A stretch of DNA of 64,000 bases from an uncultured Carboxylicivirga sp. (GCA_947491945.1 CANLLN010000001.1:62001-126000), one strand, 5' to 3'; counted from the first letter of the stretch, positions 8,710 through 18,455 are shown. The notes: generated by a model not told the origin, from the letters alone. Translations and numbers: made by a program.

Positions 8710-10566
8710 ATGGCAGAAGAAAAAGTAAATGCAGAGGAGCAGGAAAAGGCTCCACAAGCAAACGAAGCGTTAGTTAATGTACCAGTTGAAGAATTTGATT
8801 GGGATAGCTATGAAGCAGGCGACGTTGTAGGTGGCGGTGCTTCTAAAGAAGAATTAGCAGAGATGTATGATAAGACTTTATCTACTATCTCAGAAAAAGA
8901 AGTTATTGAAGGTGAAGTTATTACACTTACTAAGCGTGAGGTGGTAATTAACATTGGCTTTAAGTCTGACGGTATCGTTAGCCGTAACGAATTCCGTTAT
9001 AATCCTGAGTTGGCCGTAGGCGATAAAGTAGAGGTTTACGTAGAGAGCCAGGAAGATAAAAAAGGACAGCTGGTACTTTCTCACAAGAAAGCACGTGCAT
9101 TACGTTCTTGGGACCGAGTAAATGAAGCGTTGGATAACGATGAAGTTATCAAAGGTTACATCAAGTGTCGTACTAAAGGTGGTATGATCGTTGACGTATT
9201 TGGTATTGAGGCCTTCTTACCAGGTTCGCAAATTGACGTTAAGCCTATTCGCGATTACGATATGTATGTGGGTAAAACAATGGAATTCAAGGTGGTTAAG
9301 ATTAATCCTGAATTCAAAAACGTTGTTGTATCACACAAAGCACTTATTGAGGCTGAGCTTGAGCAGCAGAAGAAAGATATTATTTCTAAGCTTGAAAAAG
9401 GTCAGGTACTGGAAGGAACAGTTAAGAACATCACTTCTTACGGTGTCTTCATTGACCTTGGTGGCGTAGACGGATTGATTCACATTACTGACCTGTCTTG
9501 GGGTCGCGTAAATCATCCGGAAGAAATCGTTCAGTTGGATCAGAAATTGAACGTTGTAATCCTTGACTTTGATGATGAGAAGAAGCGTATTGCTTTGGGT
9601 CTGAAGCAGCTGACTGCTCACCCATGGGATTCGTTGGATTCAGAGCTTAAGGTAGGTGACATTGTTAAAGGTAAGGTGGTTGTAATGGCTGACTATGGTG
9701 CTTTCGTTGAGATTGCTGCCGGTGTTGAAGGTCTTATCCACGTATCTGAGATGTCATGGTCGCAGCACTTGAGAAGCGCACAAGACTTCTTGAAAGTGGG
9801 TGACGAAGTTGAAGCTATGGTACTGACACTGGATCGCGAAGAGCGTAAGATGTCATTGGGTATTAAGCAGCTGAAGGCTGATCCATGGGAGAAGATCGAA
9901 GAGAAATATGCTGTTGGTTCGAAGCATGCCGCTACCGTGCGTAACTTCACTAACTTCGGTGTGTTTGTTGAGATCGAAGAGGGTATCGATGGATTGATTC
10001 ACATCTCTGACCTGTCATGGACTAAGAAGATTAAGCACCCTGCTGAATTTACAGCAATCGGTGATTCAATCGAAGTGGTAGTGTTGGAAATCGATAAAGA
10101 TAACCGTCGCTTAAGCTTAGGTCACAAGCAGCTTGAAGAGAACCCATGGGATGTATTCGAAGATATTTTCACTGTGGATTCAATTCACGAAGGTACCATT
10201 GTTGACGTTTTCGATAAAGGCGCTGTAATTGCATTGCAGTATGGTGTTGAAGGATTTGCTACTCCACGTCACTTGGTGAAAGAAGATGGAGCCCCTGCTA
10301 AAGTTGATGAGAAACTTGATTTTAAAGTAATTGAGTTTAATAAGGCAGCTAAGCGTATTATCCTTTCTCACTCTCGTACCTTCGAAGATGATATTAAGTC
10401 GGAAGAGGTTTCTGCCAAGAAAGCTGCTGCAAAAGCAACTAAAAAAGGCGTGAAGAAGTTGAATGATAACTTAGAAAAGACTACTTTAGGAGATATTTCG
10501 GAGTTGGCCAAGCTAAAAAATAAGCTGGAAGCTAGCGAAGGAAAAGCCGAAGGAGATAAGGAATAA
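8710..10566 (+). CDS. rpsA: 30S ribosomal protein S1
   Basis: S1 binds mRNA on the 30S subunit and promotes initiation, which matters in Bacteroidota where Shine-Dalgarno pairing is weak. The 618-residue protein consists of an acidic N-terminal stretch and about six S1 OB-fold repeats; repeats 3-6 are clearest, each with the pattern GxVxxxxxFGxFVxxxxGxxGLxHxSxxSW, for example near residues 236-300, 323-385 and 408-472. The C-terminal tail is Lys/Glu rich. Codon use is strongly biased (highly expressed gene). STAS and rnz genes follow within 18 bp and 1 bp overlap. Length is slightly above the E. coli protein (557 aa), normal for the phylum. Confidence 0.96.
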   Translation: MAEEKVNAEEQEKAPQANEALVNVPVEEFDWDSYEAGDVVGGGASKEELAEMYDKTLSTISEKEVIEGEVITLTKREVVINIGFKSDGIVSRNEFRYNPELAVGDKVEVYVESQEDKKGQLVLSHKKARALRSWDRVNEALDNDEVIKGYIKCRTKGGMIVDVFGIEAFLPGSQIDVKPIRDYDMYVGKTMEFKVVKINPEFKNVVVSHKALIEAELEQQKKDIISKLEKGQVLEGTVKNITSYGVFIDLGGVDGLIHITDLSWGRVNHPEEIVQLDQKLNVVILDFDDEKKRIALGLKQLTAHPWDSLDSELKVGDIVKGKVVVMADYGAFVEIAAGVEGLIHVSEMSWSQHLRSAQDFLKVGDEVEAMVLTLDREERKMSLGIKQLKADPWEKIEEKYAVGSKHAATVRNFTNFGVFVEIEEGIDGLIHISDLSWTKKIKHPAEFTAIGDSIEVVVLEIDKDNRRLSLGHKQLEENPWDVFEDIFTVDSIHEGTIVDVFDKGAVIALQYGVEGFATPRHLVKEDGAPAKVDEKLDFKVIEFNKAAKRIILSHSRTFEDDIKSEEVSAKKAAAKATKKGVKKLNDNLEKTTLGDISELAKLKNKLEASEGKAEGDKE

Positions 10567-10583
10567 GTTAAAAACAACGATAT

Positions 10584-10940
10584 ATGGACTTCAAGATTGA
10601 CAAATTAGATGATTTTACGCTGGTTCAGGTGTTAAAAGAGAAGATGGATACCCATGTGGCACCTACACTCAAGTCGGAACTGGTACTCTTGTCTGGAAAT
10701 GGTGAAAAGAATATTTTGCTGGATTTGGGGAAGTGTAATTATTGTGATTCGTCTGGTTTAAGTGCGATTTTGGTGGCCAATCGCTTGTGTAAAAATGCTG
10801 ATGGTGTCTTTGTTTTGGCCGGCTTACAGCCTGCTGTCGAACGCCTGATTACGGTGTCGCAGCTCGATTCGGTATTGAACATTGCACCATCGCTCGATGA
10901 TGGTATTCAGATGATTCGTAAAGCCATTGAAGCTAATTAA
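10584..10940 (+). CDS. STAS-domain protein (anti-sigma factor antagonist-like)
   Basis: The 118 residues form a single STAS domain like SpoIIAA/RsbV. The phosphorylatable serine motif CDSSGLSAI (residues 54-62) is intact, with Ser56 or Ser57 as the likely target of a partner HATPase-type kinase. Such proteins act in partner-switching regulation of sigma factors or other outputs. No partner kinase or phosphatase is encoded in the window. It starts 18 bp after rpsA, and its TAA stop overlaps the rnz ATG by one base, so it is translated between two RNA-related genes. Which process it controls cannot be read from the sequence. Confidence 0.82.
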   Translation: MDFKIDKLDDFTLVQVLKEKMDTHVAPTLKSELVLLSGNGEKNILLDLGKCNYCDSSGLSAILVANRLCKNADGVFVLAGLQPAVERLITVSQLDSVLNIAPSLDDGIQMIRKAIEAN

Positions 10941-11854
10941 TGGCCCTATCGCTGACCATCCTCGGTAGTAATTCAGCATTACCTACATCGGATAGATATC
11001 CTACCGCTCAGATACTGCGTGTATCTGAGCGGTTTTTTTTAATTGACTGTGGCGAAGGCACGCAGATGCAGCTGCGCCGCAATAAGATTAATTTTTCAAA
11101 GATTAATCATATTTTCCTGTCTCATCTGCATGGCGATCATGTATTTGGTTTGATGGGATTGATTTCTACTTTTGGCCTTCTTGGGCGCCGCAAAGCCTTA
11201 ATTATTCATGCGCATCCCGATCTGGAAGACCTCCTGAAACCGCATCTTGAATATTTCTGTGCCGATTTGCCTTATCAGATTGTTTTTGAGGCTTTGAACT
11301 ATGATGAGCCCAAGCTTATTTACGAAGACAAAAAGGTAATTGTAAAGTCTTTTCCGCTGTCGCATCGTGTACCTACTTGTGGTTTTTTATTTGAGGAGAA
11401 GGCGAAACAGCCCAATGTTCGCAAGGCCGCCATTGCGCGTTATAACCTTACGGTGCCCGAGATTGTGGCGATCAAAGCAGGGCAGCCGTTTATTGGGGAA
11501 GATGGACAGCCTGTTCCCACTGAGGAATTGCTGATTCCCGCACCCAAGCCCTTGTCTTATGCCTTTTGTTCTGATACCCGCTATTTTCGACGTATTATTC
11601 CCATTATTAAAGAGGTTAGCTTGCTTTACCACGAAGCTACCTTCCTGCATGAGCTGAAAGATCTGGCCAAACGAACCAGTCATACCACTGCGAAACAGGC
11701 AGCTACTATTGCCCGCGATGCCGGGGCTGGACAATTGCTTCTAGGACACTTTTCCAGCCGGTATCATAATTTACAGCCCTTTGAGCAGGAGGCCAAAGCG
11801 ATTTTTGAAAATACGGTGCTGGTTCGCGATAATCAAACCTTCGAGTTGGAATAG
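10940..11854 (+). CDS. rnz: Ribonuclease Z (tRNA 3' endonuclease)
   Basis: Ribonuclease Z removes the 3' trailer of tRNA precursors. The 304-residue metallo-beta-lactamase-fold protein shows the metal motif SHLHGDH (61-67), a downstream metal-ligand Asp in FCSDTRY, the HEATF motif and the C-terminal LLGHFSSRY stretch with the last His ligand. Length fits the short bacterial form. Its start overlaps the stop of the STAS gene (TAATG), implying coupled translation within the rpsA run. The start is well placed because the domain begins at once with LTILGSNSALPT. Confidence 0.94.
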   Translation: MALSLTILGSNSALPTSDRYPTAQILRVSERFFLIDCGEGTQMQLRRNKINFSKINHIFLSHLHGDHVFGLMGLISTFGLLGRRKALIIHAHPDLEDLLKPHLEYFCADLPYQIVFEALNYDEPKLIYEDKKVIVKSFPLSHRVPTCGFLFEEKAKQPNVRKAAIARYNLTVPEIVAIKAGQPFIGEDGQPVPTEELLIPAPKPLSYAFCSDTRYFRRIIPIIKEVSLLYHEATFLHELKDLAKRTSHTTAKQAATIARDAGAGQLLLGHFSSRYHNLQPFEQEAKAIFENTVLVRDNQTFELE

Positions 11855-12099
11855 CGATTATGGTCCTCATCTGTGTATGTCTACTTCTTGTCATGAAGTG
11901 AAGTTTCATTTGCGGAACGACTCTATAGCTGCCTTGAAATTGTGAACCATTCTATCAAACCTACTGCACACTCATCTCGTCCTTCTTAAAAAATGTAAAA
12001 AAAATCTAACATTCTTCAATTTAACTCAATCCTATATGGAAAAAGGGATTGAGCGTATTGTGTGTAAGGATAGTTTATTGCATGATGTGAAATAAATAA

Positions 12100-12113
12100 T
12101 GCAAGCGCTTGCG
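12100..12113. promoter_or_regulatory. LacI-family operator upstream of susC
   Basis: TGCAAGCGCTTGCG contains the perfect 12-bp palindrome GCAAGCGCTTGC (12101-12112) with the central CG typical of LacI-family sites. It lies just upstream of the -7 element at 12121. A nearly identical site, TGCAAACGCTTGCA, occurs at 19531, upstream of the GH2 gene. The regulator is probably the LacI protein encoded at 18456 in the same locus. Confidence 0.75.
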
Positions 12114-12120
12114 CAATATC

Positions 12121-12128
12121 TAATTTTG
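12121..12128 (+). promoter_or_regulatory. Candidate -7 element for the susC operon
   Basis: TAATTTTG matches TAnnTTTG exactly and lies 8 bp downstream of the LacI-type operator, so a bound repressor would sit in the spacer between -33 and -7. Distance to the chosen ATG at 12231 is about 100 bp. Confidence 0.5.
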
Positions 12129-12230
12129 GTTAATATTTGTATGCAAATAATAAATCCGAATATCGTTTAACCAAAATTAAGTCAGATGAATGAAAAATCT
12201 ATCAATAACGCTATCCCCCAGGGAGGTGTT

Positions 12231-15200
12231 ATGAAATTCAACAGGCGATTACTTTGTATTTTAGTAGCTGCTTTGTTGCTTGTTCCAGTGCAACTTTTTG
12301 CACAAGAGCAAATATTAGTAAGCGGAAGCGTCAGCGATCCCGAAGGGTTTACGCTGCCGGGCGTGAATGTATCTGTGAAGGGTACTACCAATGGAACTAT
12401 TACTGATACTGAAGGCAATTTTACCCTTACTGTGGCCAGCGACGCCGTTTTGCAGGTGAGTTTTGTGGGGTACAAAATGCAGGAAATACCCGTAGCTGGT
12501 CAATCTGTTATTCGCGTGATTCTAGAGGAGGATATCACAGATTTAAGTGAAGTGGTGGTTACCGCTCTGGGTATTAAGCGTGATAAAAAGGCCTTGGGAT
12601 ATTCGGTTACCGAGGTAAGTGCCGAAGATATAGCTCGTAATGGAGAGATGAATGCTATGGCCAGTTTGGCCGGTAAAGTGGCTGGAGTGGACATCACCCA
12701 AACCTCCGCTGGTCCATCTGGTTCAAAGCGCGTGGTTATTCGTGGTATTAGCGAATTGGAAGGATCTAATCAGCCGCTGTATGTGATTGATGGTGTTCCG
12801 GTTGATAATTCAAGCATGGGGCAGGCCACCGAATGGGGCGGCTTCGATCTGGGAGATGGTACATCTGATCTTAACTCCGAAGATATTGAGTCTATTTCAG
12901 TATTAAAAGGTGCCTCGGCTTCAGCTTTGTATGGTAGTCGGGCGTTGAATGGTGTTGTTTTAATCACCACAAAATCCGGAAGCAAAGGTCAGAAGGGGCT
13001 GGGCGTGGAAATCAACTCCTCGGCAACCATCGATCAGGTATCCACCAAGCTGGATGATTATCAAACGGTTTATGGGCAGGGAAATAATGGGCTACTGCCT
13101 CGCGAGGGACAGCCGGCGAACAGCGCGACAACGGCCTGGGGGCCAAAGCTCAATCCTTCCATTATGCTTCGTCAGCAGGATGGGAATGAGTATCCCTATG
13201 CTTTGGTAGATGATAATGTGCAGGGTTTCTTCAGGTTGGGAAAAACCTTTAATAATAGTGTAGCTTTATCATCGGGTGGCGAAAAGGGAAGTGTTCGTTT
13301 TTCTTATACCAATGTGCACAACGAAGATATTATCCCACAAAGTGGCCTGAACCGTAACACTTTTAACTTGCGGGCCTTAACAGAGATAAACAGCTTTATG
13401 GAGTTGGATGCAAAGGCTACTTATATAGCCGATAAGGTTAATAACCGTCCGGCAATGACCGACGAGGTGACTAATATTGGTAACGGACTGGTGGGTCTGG
13501 CGCCTAACTTCGATCAGGCCTGGTTGCAAACGTATACCGATGAGGATGGTAATTACATAGACTACACAGGGAATGATTATCGTGCTAACCCATACTGGAC
13601 ACTGAACGAAACTTTTAACCAAAGTCGAAAAAACAGATTTGTAGGTTTTGCATCATTAAACGTGAGCCTGACTAAGGACTTGAAGTTAAGGTTAAAATCT
13701 GGTATTGATCGATACAGCAGTCGCTTTGTTAATTTCTACGATAAAAATACGCCCACCAAAGCCGGAGGTGTTTATAATGAAATCAATACGGATGCTCAGG
13801 AAATAAATTACGAAGCCCTTCTGAGTTATACAAAAGCTTTCGGAGACTGGGATCTTTCTGCCAATGTGGGTGGAAATATTATGCAGAACAATATTAAAAC
13901 CAATAATATTGCCGGTTCCAATATTATAGAGCCGGGTATTGCCAGCATCATCAACTTTACCAATGTTGAGGTGTTGCCCAGTGAATATCGTAAGGAGATT
14001 CAGAGCATATATGCCTTTGCCCAATTGGGTTATAAGGATTTTGCATTTATCGATGTAACAGGTCGTAATGACTGGTCTTCGACACTACCCTCCAACAATA
14101 ATTCCTATTTCTACCCATCCGTTTCTGGTAGCTTTATTTTTACCGATGCTGCTGATTTGAATTTGCCCTGGTTGACTTATGGTAAGTTGCGTGCCTCGTA
14201 TGCTCAGGTAGGTAGCGATACGGATCCTTATCGTCTGGCATTAACTTATGCCTTAACAGGAAAGTCATACAACGGAATGCCAACAGGTGAAATAATGGGT
14301 GATTTCGTACCCAATTCCGATTTGTTGTCGCAAACCACCAGCTCGTGGGAAGTGGGTACCGATTTACGCTTCTTTAACAATGCTCTTGGGTTGGATTTTA
14401 CTTATTATGAGCAAACTACCGATGACCAGATTTTGAATGTTGAACTGCCTGTGGTATCAGGTTATAAAAATGCCATTCTTAATTCTGGTTCGCTCGAAAA
14501 TAAAGGCATTGAACTTCAGTTGACGGCAAGGCCTTTTAAAGGTAATTTCTCGTGGGACATTGTTGTGAACTATACTAAGGTTTGGAATAAAGTGGTGAGT
14601 CTTCATGAAGATGTGGATGCTTATACCATAGCCAATGCGCGCTGGTCGGGAGTGACGGTAGTGGCTCTGGCAGGCGAAGAGTTTGGTACCATCATGGGTA
14701 ATGCCTATGTGCGCGATCCGGAAGGCAATGTAGTGCATGATGCCTCTACCGGTATGCCCCTTGTTTCTGAGACTCCGCAAAAGATTGGAAGCATCCTGCC
14801 GGACTGGACAGGTGGTATGATCAACACCTTCTCTTATAAGAATTTCACACTAAAGGCAAATCTGGATATTCGCATTGGTGGTGATATCTATTCGATTACC
14901 AACCGTCAGATGGTAGATGGAGGTACGCATGCTATTACTCAGCCTGGTCGCGAAGGATTCAACGATTGGGCTAAGCGCAATGACGATGCCCGAAATGAAT
15001 GGATAGGAGGTGGTAATAATCCGGATGATTATGTGCCTCTCGAATTTGACAATGGATTTGTAGGACAGGGTGTTAAGTTGGTAGGTGTTGATGAGGAAGG
15101 TAATAACATATATGAGAAAAATGATGTGATTACCAATCCGCAGAGCTACTGGAGACATACCTCTGCCAATATTCCGGAATCCAATGTTTATGATGCCAGC

Positions 15201-15437
15201 TATGTTAAAATAAGAGATTTGAGTTTAGGGTATTCAGTACCCAAGCAATTCCTCAAGAATACGCCCATACAGGGTCTTACCCTTACGGTTGTTGGGCGTA
15301 ACCTGTTTACCCTGCACAAAAATGTGCCTAACATCGATCCGGAATCGACTTATAACAACGGTAACGGACAAGGCCTTGAGTATGGCTCATTGCCTACGCG
15401 CCGTCACTATGGTTTTAACTTGAATATTAAGTTCTAA
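12231..15437 (+). CDS. SusC/RagA-family TonB-dependent outer-membrane transporter
   Basis: This is the import pore of the first polysaccharide-utilisation locus. From the chosen start the 1,068-residue protein has a signal peptide (MKFNRRLLCILVAALLLVP, cleaved after LFAQ), a CarboxypepD-regulatory-like beta-sandwich (VSGSVSDPEG... onward), a plug domain with the SusC hallmarks VVVTALGIKR, LYVIDGVPVDNSS and LKGASASALYGSRA, and a 22-strand barrel ending in Phe (NLNIKF). An in-frame ATG at 12186 would add 15 residues ahead of the signal peptide. I prefer 12231 because it starts the signal peptide directly and is preceded by GGAGG four bases upstream, rare in this phylum. susD follows after 15 bp. 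Substrate is inferred from neighbours as glucosamine-containing glycan. Confidence 0.95.
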   Translation: MKFNRRLLCILVAALLLVPVQLFAQEQILVSGSVSDPEGFTLPGVNVSVKGTTNGTITDTEGNFTLTVASDAVLQVSFVGYKMQEIPVAGQSVIRVILEEDITDLSEVVVTALGIKRDKKALGYSVTEVSAEDIARNGEMNAMASLAGKVAGVDITQTSAGPSGSKRVVIRGISELEGSNQPLYVIDGVPVDNSSMGQATEWGGFDLGDGTSDLNSEDIESISVLKGASASALYGSRALNGVVLITTKSGSKGQKGLGVEINSSATIDQVSTKLDDYQTVYGQGNNGLLPREGQPANSATTAWGPKLNPSIMLRQQDGNEYPYALVDDNVQGFFRLGKTFNNSVALSSGGEKGSVRFSYTNVHNEDIIPQSGLNRNTFNLRALTEINSFMELDAKATYIADKVNNRPAMTDEVTNIGNGLVGLAPNFDQAWLQTYTDEDGNYIDYTGNDYRANPYWTLNETFNQSRKNRFVGFASLNVSLTKDLKLRLKSGIDRYSSRFVNFYDKNTPTKAGGVYNEINTDAQEINYEALLSYTKAFGDWDLSANVGGNIMQNNIKTNNIAGSNIIEPGIASIINFTNVEVLPSEYRKEIQSIYAFAQLGYKDFAFIDVTGRNDWSSTLPSNNNSYFYPSVSGSFIFTDAADLNLPWLTYGKLRASYAQVGSDTDPYRLALTYALTGKSYNGMPTGEIMGDFVPNSDLLSQTTSSWEVGTDLRFFNNALGLDFTYYEQTTDDQILNVELPVVSGYKNAILNSGSLENKGIELQLTARPFKGNFSWDIVVNYTKVWNKVVSLHEDVDAYTIANARWSGVTVVALAGEEFGTIMGNAYVRDPEGNVVHDASTGMPLVSETPQKIGSILPDWTGGMINTFSYKNFTLKANLDIRIGGDIYSITNRQMVDGGTHAITQPGREGFNDWAKRNDDARNEWIGGGNNPDDYVPLEFDNGFVGQGVKLVGVDEEGNNIYEKNDVITNPQSYWRHTSANIPESNVYDASYVKIRDLSLGYSVPKQFLKNTPIQGLTLTVVGRNLFTLHKNVPNIDPESTYNNGNGQGLEYGSLPTRRHYGFNLNIKF

Positions 15438-15452
15438 TAAATTAAGTAAATA

Positions 15453-17045
15453 ATGAAAGCACTAAATAAATACTTATTGGTTATATCGGTACTACTGTTA
15501 GGACTTGGCGCGTGTACCGATGATTTTGAGGATATTAATACTAATCCGCAGGCCTTTAATTTTATCGATCCGGGCGTGCAGATGACAAAAATTCAGCTCG
15601 ATTTGAGTGGAAACCGTGAAGAGCTGTGGCGTTACGATTTGGGAATTTGCAGTCCTATGATGCAGTATTTTGCCGGTTCGTGGTGGTGTCAGCACGGTGG
15701 GCAGTACCGCATTGTTGAGAAAAATCACTGGTTTACCCTTTGGGAGGAGATGTATCCGCGCGATATTAAAAATATTGTGGATGTTATTCATCGTACTGAA
15801 GGCGAGGAGTATTATCAAAACACCAGGGCAGCTGCACGTATCCTGAAGGTGTATATGTTTTCGATACTGACGGATTTGTATGGTGATGTGCCTTATTTCG
15901 ATGCCGGAAAAGGCTTCACCGATAAGGTGTTTCAGCCACGCTATGATAAGCAGGAAGATATCTATGCAGACTTCTTTAAAGAGCTGGAAGAGGCGGTGAA
16001 TGAGCTGGATGCTTCCAAAGAAGGTGTTCGGGGCGATATTATGTATGCAGGCTCTGTTGAAAAATGGAAGCGTTTTGGTAACTCTTTACGGATGCGTTTG
16101 GGTTTCCGCCTGCAGAAAGTGAATCCTTCCGAAGCTGAAAAACAGGTGAGAGCAGCCATTGAAGGCGGCGTAATGCAAAGTAATGATGATTTGTGCAAGG
16201 TGGTGCATCTCGATTTTGATTTTGTTGATGGCGAGAACCGTGGAAATGGCCGCTCGCAGGTCTTTCATGCATCAGACGATTCGGAAGGGTATCGCCTTAC
16301 CAACACTTTTGTAGACCACCTGAAAGCTACCAACGACCCTCGTTTGTTTGTTTATGGAGGTACATATCTGGGGGTTGTAAGTGGGAAGTACGGACAGGAT
16401 ATTACCGAGTATCTTCAGATGGGTATTACTCATGGTGCCATGTGGTGGAATGAGTGGAGCGATTATGGTGATTTAATTGATGATGAGGGGAATTACATTG
16501 CCTGGGTGCCCCAAGGGCATAAGCACATGATGCCCAGTAAATATGTGGCTGATTTTACGGCACCTTTCTTCCATATGACCTACGCCGAAGTTGAGTTGTT
16601 ATTGGCAGAGGCAGCGGTGCTGGATTGGGGTGCAACAGGAGCTGCCGGGCATTACGAAAAAGCGGTGCGTGCTTCCATGGAGCATTGTGCTATGTATCCC
16701 GGTGCGCCGGCCATACAGTCAGATGTGGTGGATGCCTACCTGGAGGCAAATCCTTTACCATCAACATCGCCGGATAATTTAAAGGCCATTCACAACCAAA
16801 TGTGGGTTAATCTATACATGAATGGAGTTGAGGCTTATAGTAGCTTTCGCCGATCGGGTTACCCGGAGTTGGTGCCCTTTGAATCAGTTGAGTGGTACTC
16901 AAGCGGCACGGGAGGTGTCATACCCCGCCGTTTCTTCTATCCCGATTTTGAGGCCATTAATAATCCTGAAAGCTATCAGGAGGCCATTGATCGCATGGGG
17001 GGAACCAACGATTGGTTAACCCGCGTTTGGTGGGATGTTGAATAA
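15453..17045 (+). CDS. SusD/RagB-family surface glycan-binding lipoprotein
   Basis: The 530-residue partner of the preceding SusC forms the lid of the transporter and binds glycan at the cell surface. It has a lipoprotein signal with Cys21 (LGLGAC), followed by TDDFED, acidic residues that fit the Bacteroidota lipoprotein export signal for surface display. FEDINTNPQ is the standard opening of the SusD-like_2 branch. The body is TPR-like helical, with the WVNLYMNGVEAYSSFRRSGYP region near the C-terminus typical of the family. It starts 15 bp after susC and is certainly co-transcribed. Confidence 0.93.
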   Translation: MKALNKYLLVISVLLLGLGACTDDFEDINTNPQAFNFIDPGVQMTKIQLDLSGNREELWRYDLGICSPMMQYFAGSWWCQHGGQYRIVEKNHWFTLWEEMYPRDIKNIVDVIHRTEGEEYYQNTRAAARILKVYMFSILTDLYGDVPYFDAGKGFTDKVFQPRYDKQEDIYADFFKELEEAVNELDASKEGVRGDIMYAGSVEKWKRFGNSLRMRLGFRLQKVNPSEAEKQVRAAIEGGVMQSNDDLCKVVHLDFDFVDGENRGNGRSQVFHASDDSEGYRLTNTFVDHLKATNDPRLFVYGGTYLGVVSGKYGQDITEYLQMGITHGAMWWNEWSDYGDLIDDEGNYIAWVPQGHKHMMPSKYVADFTAPFFHMTYAEVELLLAEAAVLDWGATGAAGHYEKAVRASMEHCAMYPGAPAIQSDVVDAYLEANPLPSTSPDNLKAIHNQMWVNLYMNGVEAYSSFRRSGYPELVPFESVEWYSSGTGGVIPRRFFYPDFEAINNPESYQEAIDRMGGTNDWLTRVWWDVE

Positions 17046-17110
17046 GAAATTAGATTTACGAGGTGTGCCTATACTAATGCGTATGGGGCACCCTCTAATC
17101 TTTAAAAGCC

Positions 17111-18415
17111 ATGAAACGGATATTATTTATAGTCTTCGCTGTTTGCTGCGCGTTGATAGCTTGCGATAAGCACGATGAGCTAAAGCAAGGCTTTGCTACA
17201 GTAGATACCTATGCACAGTTGCCTCATTGCGTGATTATTAATGCGGATTTTGATGCTGATGAAACAGCCTACATCAAGTTGGTGGATGCGGGCTCTCAGG
17301 AAGTAATCTGGAGTCGCAAAGCCGACAAGCATCGCAATAAATTTGTTGTAGGTGGTTTTCAGTCTGGTCAATTGCTTGATTACGAGCTGCAGCTGGATGA
17401 CCAGGTGATCGATGAGGGGCAAATAACCTTGCCGACCTTACCGGATGATTATGCCGCTTTTGTTGATGTGAAAACTGAAGGTAAGCCTGATATGGGCGGC
17501 AAATGCTTGTTGGTAAATAAGATGAGTATGCCTTCCGGTGTTTTTCTCTTCGATGAAAACGGGCAGGTTGTATGGTCCCGTTTGTCCGATAACTTCGTTA
17601 AGATGGTCAAAATGACGAAGCGGGGTACTTTATTGACGCTGGAAGATAACACCGGCGATAAGTTTGGAAACGGTAACCTGATTTATGAAACTACCTTAAG
17701 TGGTGATACCCTTGTGGCTTTGGAATATGGAAAGGGTGGTTTTGACCGAATGGCACATCACGATGTGGTGCTAACCGCCAGGGGTACCTACGCTTTTATT
17801 ACCAATGTGAATGTAAATGGCATGGTGGTAGATGGTATTACGGAATTAAACGCTTATGGTGATAAAGTCTGGGACTGGGATATGGCACAGCATGTTTTGC
17901 CCGTTGAGCCGGGACAAACCTTCAATCAGCCCTGGGGTAACTCTATTTTTGAGGATGAGGACGGTAATTACCTGCTTAGCTTCCGGGCTTTAAGTCAGAT
18001 ATGGACTGTTAACTCTGCTACCGGTAAGGTTTTGATGAAGTTCGGGCAAGGCTCCCAAGGAGCCATTGGCAAAGATATGTTGCCCATGTATCAGCATCAT
18101 GCACAGTTACCTAAAGCCAATGAGTTATTGTTATTTGACAATGGTCATTTTACAGAGCGTCCCTCAAGTCGTATCATGAAGTACCTGCTGAATGAAAACG
18201 GTGAAGTGGAGCAGGTGAGTACCTGCATTAATCTGCCTCAGGATCTGTTTTCGCCCTTTATGAGTGCCGTTGAGCCTTATCCCGATGGGTATATTGTTGC
18301 CTCGTCGATCACAAAAAAAATAGCAGGGCTTAATTGGGAAGGACAAAAACTGTGGGAGATGAAGATGGGGGATAGAATGTTTAGGGCACAGCTGGTAAAT
18401 TGGGAAGCCTATTAA
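17111..18415 (+). CDS. Arylsulfotransferase (ASST)-like beta-propeller lipoprotein
   Basis: A lipoprotein signal ends at Cys18 (ALIACDK). The 434-residue protein resembles the ASST family: a small N-terminal beta domain, then propeller-like repeats with MAHHDVVLTARGTYAFI (214-230), WGNSIFEDEDGNYLLSFR (275-292), the YQHHAQL stretch (327-333) and LLFDNGHF. Family members transfer sulfate between phenolic compounds in the periplasm. The HxN motif expected before the NSI stretch reads PWGN here, so one of the active-site histidines I expect seems missing and catalysis is doubtful. It lies 65 bp after susD inside the glycan locus, so a glycan-binding or sulfated-substrate role is also possible. 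Function is uncertain; fold assignment is moderately sure. Confidence 0.65.
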   Translation: MKRILFIVFAVCCALIACDKHDELKQGFATVDTYAQLPHCVIINADFDADETAYIKLVDAGSQEVIWSRKADKHRNKFVVGGFQSGQLLDYELQLDDQVIDEGQITLPTLPDDYAAFVDVKTEGKPDMGGKCLLVNKMSMPSGVFLFDENGQVVWSRLSDNFVKMVKMTKRGTLLTLEDNTGDKFGNGNLIYETTLSGDTLVALEYGKGGFDRMAHHDVVLTARGTYAFITNVNVNGMVVDGITELNAYGDKVWDWDMAQHVLPVEPGQTFNQPWGNSIFEDEDGNYLLSFRALSQIWTVNSATGKVLMKFGQGSQGAIGKDMLPMYQHHAQLPKANELLLFDNGHFTERPSSRIMKYLLNENGEVEQVSTCINLPQDLFSPFMSAVEPYPDGYIVASSITKKIAGLNWEGQKLWEMKMGDRMFRAQLVNWEAY

Positions 18416-18455
18416 CTTTTTTGCTACTTTGCATGCTTAAATTAATAATAGCATC

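Larger units (their letters stand above)
11855..12230. other. Regulatory region upstream of the first SusC gene
   Basis: This 376-bp stretch holds a LacI-type operator (12100-12113), a -7 element (12121-12128), and an 8-bp inverted repeat CTCAATCC (12025-12032) / GGATTGAG (12046-12053) of unknown role. It also contains a potential longer start for SusC at 12186. No other gene is apparent; there is no clear terminator for rnz. Confidence 0.55.

Noticed and set aside
12025-12053. CTCAATCC/GGATTGAG inverted repeat as the rnz terminator
   Set aside because: It has a 13-nt loop and no T run, and lies 170 bp after the rnz stop.
18425-18431. TACTTTG before the LacI gene as a -7 element
   Set aside because: It is one base short of TAnnTTTG (only one base between TA and TTTG with the same frame), and the LacI gene may be read from the susC promoter.
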